Source of the DNA: Paracidovorax avenae ATCC 19860
GTDB lineage: Bacteria; Pseudomonadota; Gammaproteobacteria; Burkholderiales; Burkholderiaceae_C
Assembly (NCBI RefSeq): GCF_000176855.2
Contig: NC_015138.1
Location: 4,154,001 to 4,218,000, forward strand
Direction of reading: 5' to 3'
DNA: 64,000 nucleotides
Shown: one piece after another, positions 18,840 through 28,149 of the stretch
Position numbering within the stretch: position 1 is the first letter of the stretch
Layout of the letters: each line of letters starts with the position of its first letter
Made by a program: the position numbers and the translations under genes
Notes under the pieces: model-generated
What the model saw: only the letters and a program-made list of their open reading frames with translations
What the model was told of the DNA's origin: nothing
Database searches by the model: none

Positions 18840-19826
18840 ATGAACATCGAGAGCGTTCGCCTGCTCCTGGAAGTCGCCGACAGCGGCAGCATCAACAAGG
18901 TGGCGGCACGGCGCCAGACGGCGCAGTCCCACATCAGCCGGCAGGTGAGCGAATTCGAGAAGCAGCTCGGTACGGCACTGTTCGTGCGGACCGGGCGCGG
19001 CGTGGTGCCGACCGATGCGGGACGCAGCGCGCTTCCCCGGCTGCGGCGCTGGCTGCACGAAACCGAGGCACTGTCGGAAAGCCTGCGTACCGAAGCCGGT
19101 ACGCTGAGCGGCGAAGTCCGCCTGGGCATCATTCCCTCGGCGGCGCACCACCTCATGCCCTGCGTGTTCCAGCGGCTGCGGCAGGAACACCCGGGCATCC
19201 GGCTCAACGTCGTCGAGGCCCAGGGCACCGAACTCAACGCCATGCTCGACAGCGGCTCCGTGGACATGGCCATCGTCTTCCGCTTCCAGCCGCCGCGGGG
19301 CAGCGAGGAAAAAGTCCTGGCCGTGGCCCACACCTTCCTCGTCTCCGCTCCCGGCGACCCCCTCACCGCCCTGCCCGGCATCGATTTCCGCCGCCTCCAG
19401 GGACTGCCGCTGGTGCTGCCCCGGCGGCCCAGCCAGTGGCGCACCGCGCTGGACGAAACCGCCCGCAGCCAGGGCTTCAAACTGGATGCCGTCGTCGAAG
19501 CGGACTCGCTGACGCTGCAGAAGGAGCTGGTGACCTCGACGACAGGGCTCTACACCGTGCTGGGCCCCTACTCCATCGCGCAGGAGCGCGCCAGCGGCCG
19601 GCTGCAGGCCAGCCGGCTGCTGGAGCCCGACCTCTCACGCCTGGTGACGCTGGCCTTCCCGCGCCAGGGCAAGTCGTCACCGGCATCCCGGTGCGTGGCG
19701 GACATGATCACGGATTGGTCCTGCCCGCACACGCCGTGCCACCATCCTTTCGAAGGCGGAGACACCTCCGCGGATCCACCGGACAGCGCGACCGGACGGA
19801 GCGCCCCCGCACCAGCCGCCCGGTAG
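18840..19826 (+). CDS. LysR-family transcriptional regulator
   Basis: A 328-residue LysR regulator. The N-terminal winged helix-turn-helix is clear (VADSGSINKVAARRQTAQSH, then ISRQVSEFEKQLGTALFVR), followed by the periplasmic-binding-like effector domain (GEVRLGIIPSAAHHLMP onward). It is divergent from the FAH-hydantoinase operon and probably controls it. The last 30 or so residues (after DMITDWS) are Pro/His/Ser-rich, unlike the family, and lie entirely within the overlap with the convergent lipoprotein frame, so the true end may have moved by mutation. Confidence 0.9.
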   Translation: MNIESVRLLLEVADSGSINKVAARRQTAQSHISRQVSEFEKQLGTALFVRTGRGVVPTDAGRSALPRLRRWLHETEALSESLRTEAGTLSGEVRLGIIPSAAHHLMPCVFQRLRQEHPGIRLNVVEAQGTELNAMLDSGSVDMAIVFRFQPPRGSEEKVLAVAHTFLVSAPGDPLTALPGIDFRRLQGLPLVLPRRPSQWRTALDETARSQGFKLDAVVEADSLTLQKELVTSTTGLYTVLGPYSIAQERASGRLQASRLLEPDLSRLVTLAFPRQGKSSPASRCVADMITDWSCPHTPCHHPFEGGDTSADPPDSATGRSAPAPAAR

Positions 19827-20242
19827 GCCGTCCAGGGCGCTTTCGTCCAGTTCCGGCCGTCGTCCGACCGGTAGGTGCCGCCGCTCGCGCAGCACCCGCC
19901 AGCCCCCAGGGCCATGCGCCCCAGCGTGGCCGTCACGCCGCCCGCATCGGCGGCCAGCGACTGGCGCTCGCACCGCGTGAAAAAAGGATAGGGCTCGGGC
20001 GCCAGCACCCGCTCCCACGTGCGCCCGCCGCCCACTGCATCACGGACGCGGAACACCTCGCAGTCGTGCACCACCAGGTGCACCGGCTGCCCGGCCAGCA
20101 GGCCCTGGAACACTTCGCCCGGGCCGGCCTCCCGCAGCGCCGCTTCCACCTCGCCCGCAGGCCCGGGAGCCGGCCGCCCGCAACCCGCCAGCAGGCCGGC
20201 GGCCAGCAGGACGCCCATGCTGCGCGGCAGGTCCCACCGCAT
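19568..20242 (-). CDS. Putative lipoprotein, function unknown
   Basis: A 224-residue protein with a lipoprotein signal (MGVLLAAGLLAGC, Cys21 after LLAG). The middle part is hydrophilic with several Cys (VVHDCEV, FTRCERQ, GGCCASGG), otherwise unrecognised. Its start overlaps the MerR stop by one base (TGATG), so it is probably cotranscribed with that regulator. The last 86 residues overlap the 3' end of the convergent LysR gene by 259 bp; the Arg/Ser-rich tail there may not be functional. The N-terminal two thirds are the safer part of the call. Confidence 0.6.
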   Translation of the reverse strand: MRWDLPRSMGVLLAAGLLAGCGRPAPGPAGEVEAALREAGPGEVFQGLLAGQPVHLVVHDCEVFRVRDAVGGGRTWERVLAPEPYPFFTRCERQSLAADAGGVTATLGRMALGAGGCCASGGTYRSDDGRNWTKAPWTAYRAAGAGALRPVALSGGSAEVSPPSKGWWHGVCGQDQSVIMSATHRDAGDDLPWRGKASVTRRERSGSSSRLACSRPLARSCAME

Positions 20243-20595
20243 CACCCGGGCTCCAGCGGGCAGGCGAGCGCGATGCGTCCGGCCAGCACGGCCCGCAACT
20301 CCGTGAGCGCCGCGATGCGCGCATCGATCTCGGACAGCTTGTGCGCCAGCACCGCCGCCAGCGCGGGTGCCGGGTCCGGCGCGTCCCACAGCTGCGGCAG
20401 GCGCTCGCCGATCTCCGCCAGCGTGAAACCGAGTTGCTGCGCGGTGCGGATGTACTGCACCAGCATCACCGCCTCCGGCGGATAGTCCCGGTAGCCGTTG
20501 TCCTGGCGGCGGGCCCGGATGAGCCCCCGCTGCTCGTAGAAGCGCAGTGCCTCCCGGCTGAGGCCCGACAGTTCGGCCAGTTCTCCGATGCGCAT
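20242..20595 (-). CDS. MerR-family transcriptional regulator
   Basis: A 117-residue MerR regulator: the N-terminal wHTH (MRIGELAELSGLSREALRFY, EQRGLIRARRQDNGYRDY) and a coiled-coil dimerisation helix (IRTAQQLGFTLAEIGERL to residue 105). Only one Cys, in the C-terminal tail (ALACPLEPG), so a classical metal site of two or three Cys is not evident; an organic or redox signal is possible. It is divergent from a small membrane protein gene with a MerR-type dyad between them. Confidence 0.88.
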   Translation of the reverse strand: MRIGELAELSGLSREALRFYEQRGLIRARRQDNGYRDYPPEAVMLVQYIRTAQQLGFTLAEIGERLPQLWDAPDPAPALAAVLAHKLSEIDARIAALTELRAVLAGRIALACPLEPG

Positions 20596-20637
20596 GCGTG
20601 CAGCCGCCCCGCAGCGGGTGCGGAATAAAAAAAGTGG

Positions 20638-20662
20638 TTGACCCTGAAGCTTACTTCAGGGT
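20638..20662 (+). promoter_or_regulatory. MerR-type operator/promoter dyad
   Basis: A perfect inverted repeat ACCCTGAAG-CTTA-CTTCAGGGT (20641-20662) overlaps a -35-like TTGACC (20638-20643). A long dyad within the -35/-10 spacer is the signature of MerR-type promoters, in which the regulator untwists an over-long spacer. It lies between the divergent MerR gene and the membrane protein gene starting at 20709. A good -10 is not obvious. Confidence 0.7.
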
Positions 20663-20708
20663 GGAAGCTCGCGCCCTCTTCCACCACCCGCGAATCGCGA
20701 ATGCACCG

Positions 20709-21146
20709 ATGACTCCCTCTTCCTATCTCCGGATCGTGCGCGCCAGCGCCTGGTACGACCTGCTGGTCACCTGGCCCTTCGCCCTGCCCTGGACCTTCGC
20801 CTGGCTGTACGCGCAGTTGGCCGCCCTGGCGCTGCACTGGCAACTGCCCGGCACCGTCCACCCGCTGGACGCCACGCACATGCTGCTGGCCAACCTGCTG
20901 GGCTCGGTCGTGGTCGCGTGGTCCCTGGCGAGGCTGCTGTCGCCCTCCATCCTGCTGGGCCGCCTCGACGCCCTCGCCCGGCTGCTGTTCGCCGCGGCGC
21001 AGATCCATGCCGTGGTGCAGGGCGCCAGCGCGATCGTGCTGGGGTTCACGGTGTTCGAACTGGTCTTCGGCGCGCTGCAATGCCTGCCCGCCACCCGGCA
21101 GGGCCGCGCGGAATCCTCGGGTTTTACAACTGCTTTCCCGCATTGA
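20709..21146 (+). CDS. Small multi-pass membrane protein
   Basis: A 145-residue protein with about four hydrophobic segments (near residues 20-45, 57-78, 84-100 and 103-125). No family recognised. The ATG at MTPSSYL is chosen since upstream codons run through the operator. It is divergent from, and probably controlled by, the MerR regulator. Confidence 0.7.
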   Translation: MTPSSYLRIVRASAWYDLLVTWPFALPWTFAWLYAQLAALALHWQLPGTVHPLDATHMLLANLLGSVVVAWSLARLLSPSILLGRLDALARLLFAAAQIHAVVQGASAIVLGFTVFELVFGALQCLPATRQGRAESSGFTTAFPH

Positions 21147-21225
21147 AGACAATAGCGGTCACACGGCCCGGCGCCAGCCCGGCCCACCCGCTGCCCGTCG
21201 CGCCCCATGGCGCCACCACAGACCC

Positions 21226-21834
21226 ATGACCGAACCCCAAGAACTCCCCTTCCTCTCCCGCCTCTCCCTGGCCATCGGCAGCTTCTTCGCCCTGCTGGGC
21301 GATGGCCGCCTGGCCGCGCGCGTGCAGGCGCTGCGCAGCGGCGCGCCCCTGGCCAGCGAAGTGCCGCCGCCCGCTCCCGCACCTGCGCCCGTGCAGGCAC
21401 CGCCGCCCCCGCCGCCCGCCCCGGTGCCGGCCCCCGCGCCCGTGCGTGCCACGGCCGATGTCGATGCCGCCCTGCAGCTGCTCGCCCTGCTGCAGCGCGA
21501 ATCGCGCTTCGTCGATTTCCTGCAGGAAGACATCGGCGCCTATTCCGATGCCGACGTGGGCGGCGCCGCGCGCCTGCTGCACGGCGGCGCCCGCAAGGTG
21601 CTGCAGGACACCTTCGATCTCGAACCCGTGCGCACCGAAGCCGAAGGCAGCCGCCTGACGCTGCCCGCCGGCTTCGACGCCGCCGCCGTGCGCGTCACCG
21701 GCAACGTGGTCGGCCAGCCACCCTTCACCGGCACGCTGCAGCACAAGGGCTGGCGCGCCACCGCCGTGCGCCTGCCCGCCCTCACCGAAGGGCACGACAC
21801 CCGCGTGATCGCCCCCGCGGAGGTCGAACTGTGA
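21226..21834 (+). CDS. DUF2760 domain protein linked to Hsp70-like genes
   Basis: A 202-residue protein: a short N-terminal segment (FLSRLSLAIGSFFALLGDGR), a long Pro/Ala linker (about residues 45-72), then the DUF2760 domain (ALQLLALLQRESRFVDFLQE onward, ending HDTRVIAPAEVEL). Function unknown. It is commonly found before two Hsp70-like genes, as here; its stop overlaps the GTG start of the first (GTGA), implying one translational unit and perhaps a co-chaperone role. Confidence 0.85.
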   Translation: MTEPQELPFLSRLSLAIGSFFALLGDGRLAARVQALRSGAPLASEVPPPAPAPAPVQAPPPPPPAPVPAPAPVRATADVDAALQLLALLQRESRFVDFLQEDIGAYSDADVGGAARLLHGGARKVLQDTFDLEPVRTEAEGSRLTLPAGFDAAAVRVTGNVVGQPPFTGTLQHKGWRATAVRLPALTEGHDTRVIAPAEVEL

Positions 21835-23651
21835 GCGGCGCGAAATACGCCATCGGCATCGACCTCGGCACCACGCACAGCGCGCTCTCCTGGGTCGATC
21901 TGCACAGCGAAAGCGCGGCGCCCGAGATCCTGCCCGTCGCACAGCAAAGCGGCCCCGGCGCCGTGCAGGACTTCTCCCTGCTGCCCTCCTTCCTCTACGT
22001 GCCGCACGACAGCGAATTCGCGCCCGGCGACCTGGCCCTGCCCTGGAACGCTTCGCCCGGCCGCATCACCGGAGAATGGGCGCGCAGCCACGGCGCGCTC
22101 ACCCCCATCCGCCTCGTCTCCAGCGCCAAGAGCTGGCTCGGCCATGCCGGGGTCGATCGCCGCGCCGGCATCCTGCCGGCCGACGCGCCGCCCGAGGTCG
22201 AACGCATCTCGCCGCTGGCCGCCAGCACCCACTACCTGCAGCACCTGCGCGACGCCTGGAACCACCGCCACCCCGAGGCGCCGTTCGACCAGCAGTCCGT
22301 CACCGTCACCATTCCCGCATCGTTCGACCCGGCCGCACGCGAACTCACGGCCGAGGCCGCCCAGGCCGCCGGCTACCAGGGCATCACGCTGCTGGAGGAA
22401 CCCCAGGCCGCGCTCTACAGCTGGATCGCCGGCAGCGCGGGCGACTGGCGCAAGCAGGTGCAGGTGGGCGACGTGATCCTCGTCGTCGACGTGGGCGGCG
22501 GCACCAGCGACTTCTCGCTCATCGCCGTCACCGAAGACGCCGGCAACCTGCAGCTCAACCGCGTGGCCGTGGGCGAGCACATCCTGCTCGGCGGCGACAA
22601 CATGGACCTGGCCCTGGCCCACGGCGTCGCGCGCGGCCTGGCCGCCGAAGGCAAACAGCTCGACCCCTGGCAGATGCGCGCGCTCACCTACGCCTGCCGC
22701 CTGGCCAAGGAACAACTGCTGAGCGACCCCGGCCTGCAGAGCGTGCCCCTGGTCGTGCCCAGCCGCGGCTCCAGGCTCATAGGCGGCTCCATCCGCACCG
22801 AGCTGCAGCGCGAGCTGCTCTCCACCATCCTGCTCGAAGGCTTCTTCCCGGCCGTCGAGAGCAGCGCCCGGCCCATCACCCGCCCGCGCGCCGGCCTCAC
22901 GCAGATCGGCCTGCCCTACGCGCAGGATGCCGCCGTCACCCGCCACCTCGCCGCGCTGCTGGGCCGCCAGGTCGGCGCCACCGCGCAGCTGCCGGGCTTC
23001 GCCCAGCCCGAGGGCGCCACCTTCCTGCACCCCACCGCCGTGCTGTTCAACGGCGGCGTGTTCAAGTCCGAACTGCTGGCCGATCGGGTGCTCTCCACGC
23101 TCAACGCCTGGCTCGCCGCCGACGGCGCGCCCGCCGCCCGCCTGCTGCAGGGCGCCGACATGGACCACGCCGTCGCGCGCGGCGCCGCCTACTACGGCCA
23201 GGTGCGCCAGGGCCGCGGCATCCGCATCCGCGGCGGCACGGCCCAGGCCTACTACGTCGGCATCGAATCCAGCATGCCCGCCGTGCCCGGCCTGGAGCCG
23301 CCCGTGCAGGCCCTGTGCGTCGCGCCCTTCGGCATGGAGGAAGGCTCCGAGGCGCCGCTGCCGCCGCAGCAACTGGGCCTCGTGGTCGGCGAATCCGTGC
23401 GCTTCCGCTTCTTCGGATCGTCCGTGCGGCGCGACGACCAGCCCGGCACCCTGCTGGATTTCTGGTCGCCCGAAGAACTGCAGGAACTCGCGCAGATCGA
23501 AGCCACGCTGCCCGCCGAAGGCCGCGCCGCGGGCGAGGTCGTGCCCGTGCAGCTGCGCGCGCGCGTGACCGACATCGGCACGCTGGAACTGCTGGCCGAG
23601 GCTTCGGGCGGCGCGCAGTGGAAGGTGGAGTTCGACGTCCGCGACGCGTGA
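21831..23651 (+). CDS. Hsp70/DnaK-like ATPase (first of a pair)
   Basis: A 606-residue Hsp70 relative. The nucleotide-binding domain shows phosphate-1 GIDLGTTHS near the N-terminus, VVDVGGGTSDFSL as phosphate-2, and a later GGVFKSELLADRVL segment. The C-terminal third is shorter than and unlike the DnaK substrate-binding domain, so it is not the housekeeping DnaK. The start is GTG within the overlapping stop of the DUF2760 gene, and the stop overlaps the next Hsp70 start (TGATG). Confidence 0.9.
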   Translation: MSGAKYAIGIDLGTTHSALSWVDLHSESAAPEILPVAQQSGPGAVQDFSLLPSFLYVPHDSEFAPGDLALPWNASPGRITGEWARSHGALTPIRLVSSAKSWLGHAGVDRRAGILPADAPPEVERISPLAASTHYLQHLRDAWNHRHPEAPFDQQSVTVTIPASFDPAARELTAEAAQAAGYQGITLLEEPQAALYSWIAGSAGDWRKQVQVGDVILVVDVGGGTSDFSLIAVTEDAGNLQLNRVAVGEHILLGGDNMDLALAHGVARGLAAEGKQLDPWQMRALTYACRLAKEQLLSDPGLQSVPLVVPSRGSRLIGGSIRTELQRELLSTILLEGFFPAVESSARPITRPRAGLTQIGLPYAQDAAVTRHLAALLGRQVGATAQLPGFAQPEGATFLHPTAVLFNGGVFKSELLADRVLSTLNAWLAADGAPAARLLQGADMDHAVARGAAYYGQVRQGRGIRIRGGTAQAYYVGIESSMPAVPGLEPPVQALCVAPFGMEEGSEAPLPPQQLGLVVGESVRFRFFGSSVRRDDQPGTLLDFWSPEELQELAQIEATLPAEGRAAGEVVPVQLRARVTDIGTLELLAEASGGAQWKVEFDVRDA

Positions 23652-26527
23652 TGGCGCCCGCCTTCCGCATCGGTATCGACCTGGGCACGACCCACACCGT
23701 GCTCGCGTTCGCGCCCCTGGGCTCGGACGACATCCAGGTCTTTTCGATCCCCCAGAGCATCGCGGCCGGCGAGGTCGCGCCGCGGCCCCTGCTGCCCTCG
23801 CTGCGCTTCCATGCGGCCGAAGGCGCGCTCGCGGCGGCCGACCTGCCCCTGCCCTGGCCATCGCAAGAGCCCGCCATCCTCGGCGCCTTCGCGCGCGAAC
23901 TCGGCCAGCAGACGCCCGGCCGGCTCGTGGCCAGCGCCAAGAGCTGGCTGTCGCACCCCGCCGTGGACCGCACCGCCGCCATCCTGCCCTGGGGCGCGCC
24001 CCATGAGGTGCCCAAGGTCTCCCCGCTGGAGGCCAGCGCCAGCTATCTGCGCCACCTGCGCCACGCCTGGGACCACGCCCACCCCGAGGCGCCGCTCGCG
24101 CAGCAGCCCACCGTGCTCACCGTGCCCGCCTCGTTCGACGAAGGCGCGCGCCAGCTCACCCTGCAGGCCGCCGCACTCGCCGGCCTCGGCCCCGTCCACC
24201 TCATCGAAGAACCGCAGGCCGCGTTCTACGACTGGGTCTTCGCCCACCGCGCCGATCTGGCCAATCCACTCGCCCACACGCGCCGCCTGCTCGTGGTCGA
24301 TGTGGGCGGCGGCACCACCGACCTCACGCTGATCGACGTCAGGCTGGACGCCGCCGGCCAGCCGCAGCTCGCGCGCACCGGCGTGGGCGACCACCTCGTG
24401 CTCGGCGGCGACAACATGGACCTCGCGCTCGCGCGCTGGATCGAGCCGCGACTGTCGGGCGGGCCCACGGCCCAACCCGGCCAGCCAGGCCAGCCCGCGC
24501 ATGCCCCGCTTTCGGCCATCCAGCTCGCGCAGCTCACCCAGCGCTGCCGCAGCGCCAAGGAGCGCCTGCTCGCCCCAGACGGCCCCGCGGAGACCACCGT
24601 CACGCTCCAAGGCAGCGGCAGCCGGCTGATCGGCGGCGCGCGCTCCGCCACCCTCACGCGCGCCGACGTGGACCGGCTGCTGGTCGAAGGCTTCTTCCCG
24701 CAGGTCGCGGCGGATGCACAGCCTGTGCGTGCCCGCGGCGCCCTCGTCGAATTCGGCCTGCCCTACGCCCACGACGCCGCCATCACCCGCCACATCGCCG
24801 CTTTCCTGCAGCGCCAGGGCGGCGCCCTGCCCGACACCGTGCTGCTCAACGGCGGCGTGTTCCACGCCCAGGCCCTGCGCGACCGCCTGCTCGCCACCCT
24901 GCGCGGCTGGCAGCCGGCCGGCGCCCCGCCCATCCGCCTGCTGGAGGTCGATGAACCCCGCCTCGACGCCGCCGTCGCGCGCGGCGCCGTCGCCTACGCC
25001 ATGGCCCGCGCCGGCAGCGCGCCCCGCATCCGCAGCAGCGCAGCCCGTGCCTACTACCTTGCGCTGGACGACGGCCAGGGCGTCTGCGTGCTGCCGCACG
25101 GCACGCCCGAGGGCGACACCGTGCGGCTCGCGGACCGGCGCTTCCGCCTGCGTTTGGGCCGGCCCGTGCGCTTCAACCTGGCCACCAGCGCCACCGATCG
25201 CCACCACCGTGCCGGCGACCTCGTCCCCCTGCAGGACGGCGACGAAGGCCTGCAGCGCCTGCCCCCCATCGCCACCGTGCTGCCCAAAACGCAGGCGGGC
25301 GGTGCGACACAGGTCGAGGTACAGCTCGAAGCCCGCATCACCGACGTCGGCACGCTGGAAATGCACTGCGTGGCCGTGAACGCCCCGCGTCCCCAGCGCT
25401 GGCAACTCGAATTCCAGTTGCGCGGCGATGCGGTCACGCAGGATGCGCAGGCCGATGGCGATGCAGGTGCCGACGCAGACCTCCACGCGAATGCCGGCGC
25501 CAAGCTCCCTTCCGCCGCCTCCCACGCCAAGGCCACGGCCACCCACCCGCGCCTGCCCGAAGCCCTCGCCGCCATCGACCGCGTCTATGGCGGCAAGAAG
25601 CAGCAGGGCGTGGATGCGAAAGAGGTCCGCCAGTTGCGCGCCACCCTCGAGCGCCTGCTCGGCGACCGCGCCACCTGGCCCACGCAGCTATTGCGCACCC
25701 TCTTCGGCGCCCTGCTGCAGGGTGCCAAGCGCCGCCGCCGCTCCGCCCAGCACGAACGCACCTGGTTCAACCTCGTCGGCTTCACCCTGCGCCCCGGCTT
25801 CGGCGACCCGCTCGACGGCTGGCGCATGCAGCAGATGTGGGAACTGTTCGGCCCCGGCATCGCCCACAGCGACGACAGCCAGCAATGGTCCGAATGGTGG
25901 ACCCTCTGGCGCCGCATCGCGGGCGGCCTGGACGCAGAACAGCAGCAGATGGTCTATGACGTCATCGCCTACTACCTGCAGCCCGCGGGCGGCACCGACA
26001 TCCCCGCCCCCGAAGGCCCGCGCATGCAGGCGCCCGACGAACTGCTGCGCATGGCGGCCTCGTTCGAACGCATCCAGCCGGCCGACAAGACGCAGTTCGG
26101 CGGCTGGCTGCTGCAGCGGCTGAAACAACAACAGCGACAGCAGCAACCGCAACGCCCCACGGCCGAACTCTGGTGGGCCCTGGGCCGCCTGGGCGCGCGC
26201 CAGCCGCTGTACGCCAGCGTGCACCATGTGCTGCCCCCCGCCACCGTGCAGGGCTGGCTCGCGCAGATCGAGGCCGACATCGCGCCGGACTGGGCGCGCC
26301 ACGAGGCCGCGGCCTTCGCCGTGGCCCAGATCGCGCAGGCCACGGGGGACCGGGCGCGGGATCTGCCGGAGGAGGTTCGCCTGCGGATCGCCGTACAACT
26401 GGAAGCCGCGCAGGCCGCGCCGGGCTGGGTGGCGATGGTGCGGGAGGTGACGGCGCTGGATGAGGCGGACCAGCGGCGGGTGTTTGGGGAGGCGTTGCCG
26501 CCGGGGCTGGTGTTGGTGCGGGGGTGA
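23651..26527 (+). CDS. Hsp70-like ATPase with long DUF3731-type C-terminal domain (second of a pair)
   Basis: A 958-residue protein with an Hsp70 nucleotide-binding domain (RIGIDLGTTHTVLAF at the start, VVDVGGGTTDLTLIDV near residue 216) and, after a low-complexity Ala/Asp linker (about 595-635), a roughly 320-residue helical C-terminus of the DUF3731 type (TWFNLVGFTLRPGFGDPLDG). It is homologous to its upstream neighbour over the first 570 residues, so the pair arose by duplication; the extension is unique to this copy. Substrates are unknown. Confidence 0.9.
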   Translation: MAPAFRIGIDLGTTHTVLAFAPLGSDDIQVFSIPQSIAAGEVAPRPLLPSLRFHAAEGALAAADLPLPWPSQEPAILGAFARELGQQTPGRLVASAKSWLSHPAVDRTAAILPWGAPHEVPKVSPLEASASYLRHLRHAWDHAHPEAPLAQQPTVLTVPASFDEGARQLTLQAAALAGLGPVHLIEEPQAAFYDWVFAHRADLANPLAHTRRLLVVDVGGGTTDLTLIDVRLDAAGQPQLARTGVGDHLVLGGDNMDLALARWIEPRLSGGPTAQPGQPGQPAHAPLSAIQLAQLTQRCRSAKERLLAPDGPAETTVTLQGSGSRLIGGARSATLTRADVDRLLVEGFFPQVAADAQPVRARGALVEFGLPYAHDAAITRHIAAFLQRQGGALPDTVLLNGGVFHAQALRDRLLATLRGWQPAGAPPIRLLEVDEPRLDAAVARGAVAYAMARAGSAPRIRSSAARAYYLALDDGQGVCVLPHGTPEGDTVRLADRRFRLRLGRPVRFNLATSATDRHHRAGDLVPLQDGDEGLQRLPPIATVLPKTQAGGATQVEVQLEARITDVGTLEMHCVAVNAPRPQRWQLEFQLRGDAVTQDAQADGDAGADADLHANAGAKLPSAASHAKATATHPRLPEALAAIDRVYGGKKQQGVDAKEVRQLRATLERLLGDRATWPTQLLRTLFGALLQGAKRRRRSAQHERTWFNLVGFTLRPGFGDPLDGWRMQQMWELFGPGIAHSDDSQQWSEWWTLWRRIAGGLDAEQQQMVYDVIAYYLQPAGGTDIPAPEGPRMQAPDELLRMAASFERIQPADKTQFGGWLLQRLKQQQRQQQPQRPTAELWWALGRLGARQPLYASVHHVLPPATVQGWLAQIEADIAPDWARHEAAAFAVAQIAQATGDRARDLPEEVRLRIAVQLEAAQAAPGWVAMVREVTALDEADQRRVFGEALPPGLVLVRG

Positions 26528-27276
26528 TTTGCAACTGCAGCGGCGCCGCGCAAGTGCATCGCCACCTTGTTTCTCTGGTTGGGTCGAAAAAGCCTCGGCA
26601 CCTTCGCGTTCGGAAAGACAGCTTTTCAGCGGTTGTCGCCCTGCAGTCGCTGGCGCCCGACAGCGGGTTTCGGCGCCAGGAACCGACATCACGAGCGGCA
26701 GCTTTGGAGAATGGTTAAATCTTGGGCAGGAATCGCTAACGATCCGCTTACACCACGTTAGGGCTCAAGAAATGCCAGTGTCCAAGGCTTACGTCTTCGT
26801 TGACGGTGAAAATTTGGTTATGCGTTACCAAGCGATGGTGGCTGAGGGTCGCAAACCGAAGAAAGGGATTGTCCACATCCCCGATACTTTCGTGTGGCAC
26901 GCTGGCATGACCACTTGGTCGTGCATGGACATTCAGCGAGTGAGTTATTACACAAGCGCCACCGGAGACCAGCAGCGCATTTCAGAGATCAGGACGCAGA
27001 TTGCGGGAACTGAGTACCAGTTCAGTCATGACACCGATCCGCACACCCCCGACGCTTCGATGCAGTTGGTGCCGCGAATCTTTCACAAAAGTTCCAAAAG
27101 CCGGAAAACTCGAAATGTCGACATCAACATCGTGATCGACGTTATGCGAGCGGCTCACCTCCCGAGCGCCGAACTGCTCCTGCTACTCAGCGGTGACGGA
27201 GACTATCTACCTCTCATTGAGGAAGCGATGCGCCTAGGAAAGCAAGTCTGGGTTTGCTCGTTCAGTTCGGGGCTAA

Positions 27277-28149
27277 GAGCGGCTAACACGACCTGTTCAT
27301 AGCCCAGCGCGAAGCAGCTATGCTTGGCGCCCTCATGGCAAGAAGACCCGTCAGCAAAGAACTGTGGCGACAGCTGCAGCCGCTCATCCCGGCCTTCGTG
27401 CCCTCGGCCAAAGGCGGGGCGCGCAAGCGCACCGTCAGCGATGAAGCCGCACTCAATGGCATCCTATTCGTGCTGCACACCGGCATCGCCTGGGAGGACC
27501 TGCCGCAGGAACTCGGTTTTGGCAGTGGCATGACGTGCTGGCGGCGGCTGCGCGACTGGAACGCTGCCGGGGTGTGGGAGAAGCTGCACCACGCCATGCT
27601 GGTGCGCCTGCGCGAGCACGACCAGATCGATTGGAGCCGGGCAAGCATCGATGGCTCGTCGGTACCAAGCCCCCGGGGGGCCAGGAAACAGGGCCCAACC
27701 CCACGGACAGAGGCAAACTCGGCTCCAAGCGGCACATCGTCGTAGACGCGCGGGGCATTCCGCTGGTGGTGCTGGTCAGTGGTGCGAATCGGCACGATTC
27801 GATGATGTTCGAGAAATGCATCGATGCTCTGCCAGCCGTCAGGGGACTGCAGGGCAAGCCGCGTCGCAGGCCATCGAAGCTGCACGCCGACAAGGGCTAC
27901 GACTATGAGCGCTGCCGTGTCTTCCTGAGACAGCGGGGCATCGCCAGCCGGATTGCCAGACGAGGCATCGAAAGCAGCGAGCGGCTGGGTCGGCATCGGT
28001 GGGTGGTGGAGAGAACGCACGGATGGTTTGCAGGCTTCGGCAAGCTGCGCATCCGATTCGAGAGGCGGCTGGACATCCACGAAGCGCTATTGAAACTGGC
28101 GGCAGCGATCATCTGCGCGCGCTTCGTGGATCGGTGGTGTTAGCCGCTC
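27277..28149 (+). mobile_element. IS5-family insertion sequence (IS427/IS1031-like), 873 bp
   Basis: The ends are inverted repeats GAGCGGCTAACACGACC (left) and GAGCGGCTAACACCACC (right, read inward), one mismatch in 17. A 3-bp target duplication TAA flanks it (27274-27276 and 28150-28152), the TNA-type target of this IS5 subgroup. It carries one two-frame transposase whose stop lies in the right repeat. It interrupts the NYN gene. Left-end coordinates may be off by one base. Confidence 0.9.
27320..28143 (+). CDS. IS5-family transposase in two overlapping frames
   Basis: The first frame (27320-27745) encodes the N-terminus (VSKELWRQLQPLIPAF, SDEAALNGILFVLHTGIAWE) and the first DDE Asp (ASIDGSSVPSPRG). 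The second frame, -1 relative to the first, continues with TGPNPTDRGKLGSKRHIVVD, the second Asp (VSGANRHDS) and the Glu region (HRWVVERTHGW), ending at 28143. The switch falls near the run CCCCCGGGGGG around 27669-27679, which may be a programmed frameshift site as in related elements, or a recent indel. Confidence 0.85.

Noticed and set aside
26736..26768. attC-like sequence just before the NYN gene (CTAACG ... CGTTAG with GTTAGGGC)
   Set aside because: The core site does not match GTTRRRY exactly, no second attC is found downstream, and there is no integrase; it is only a 6-bp inverted repeat.
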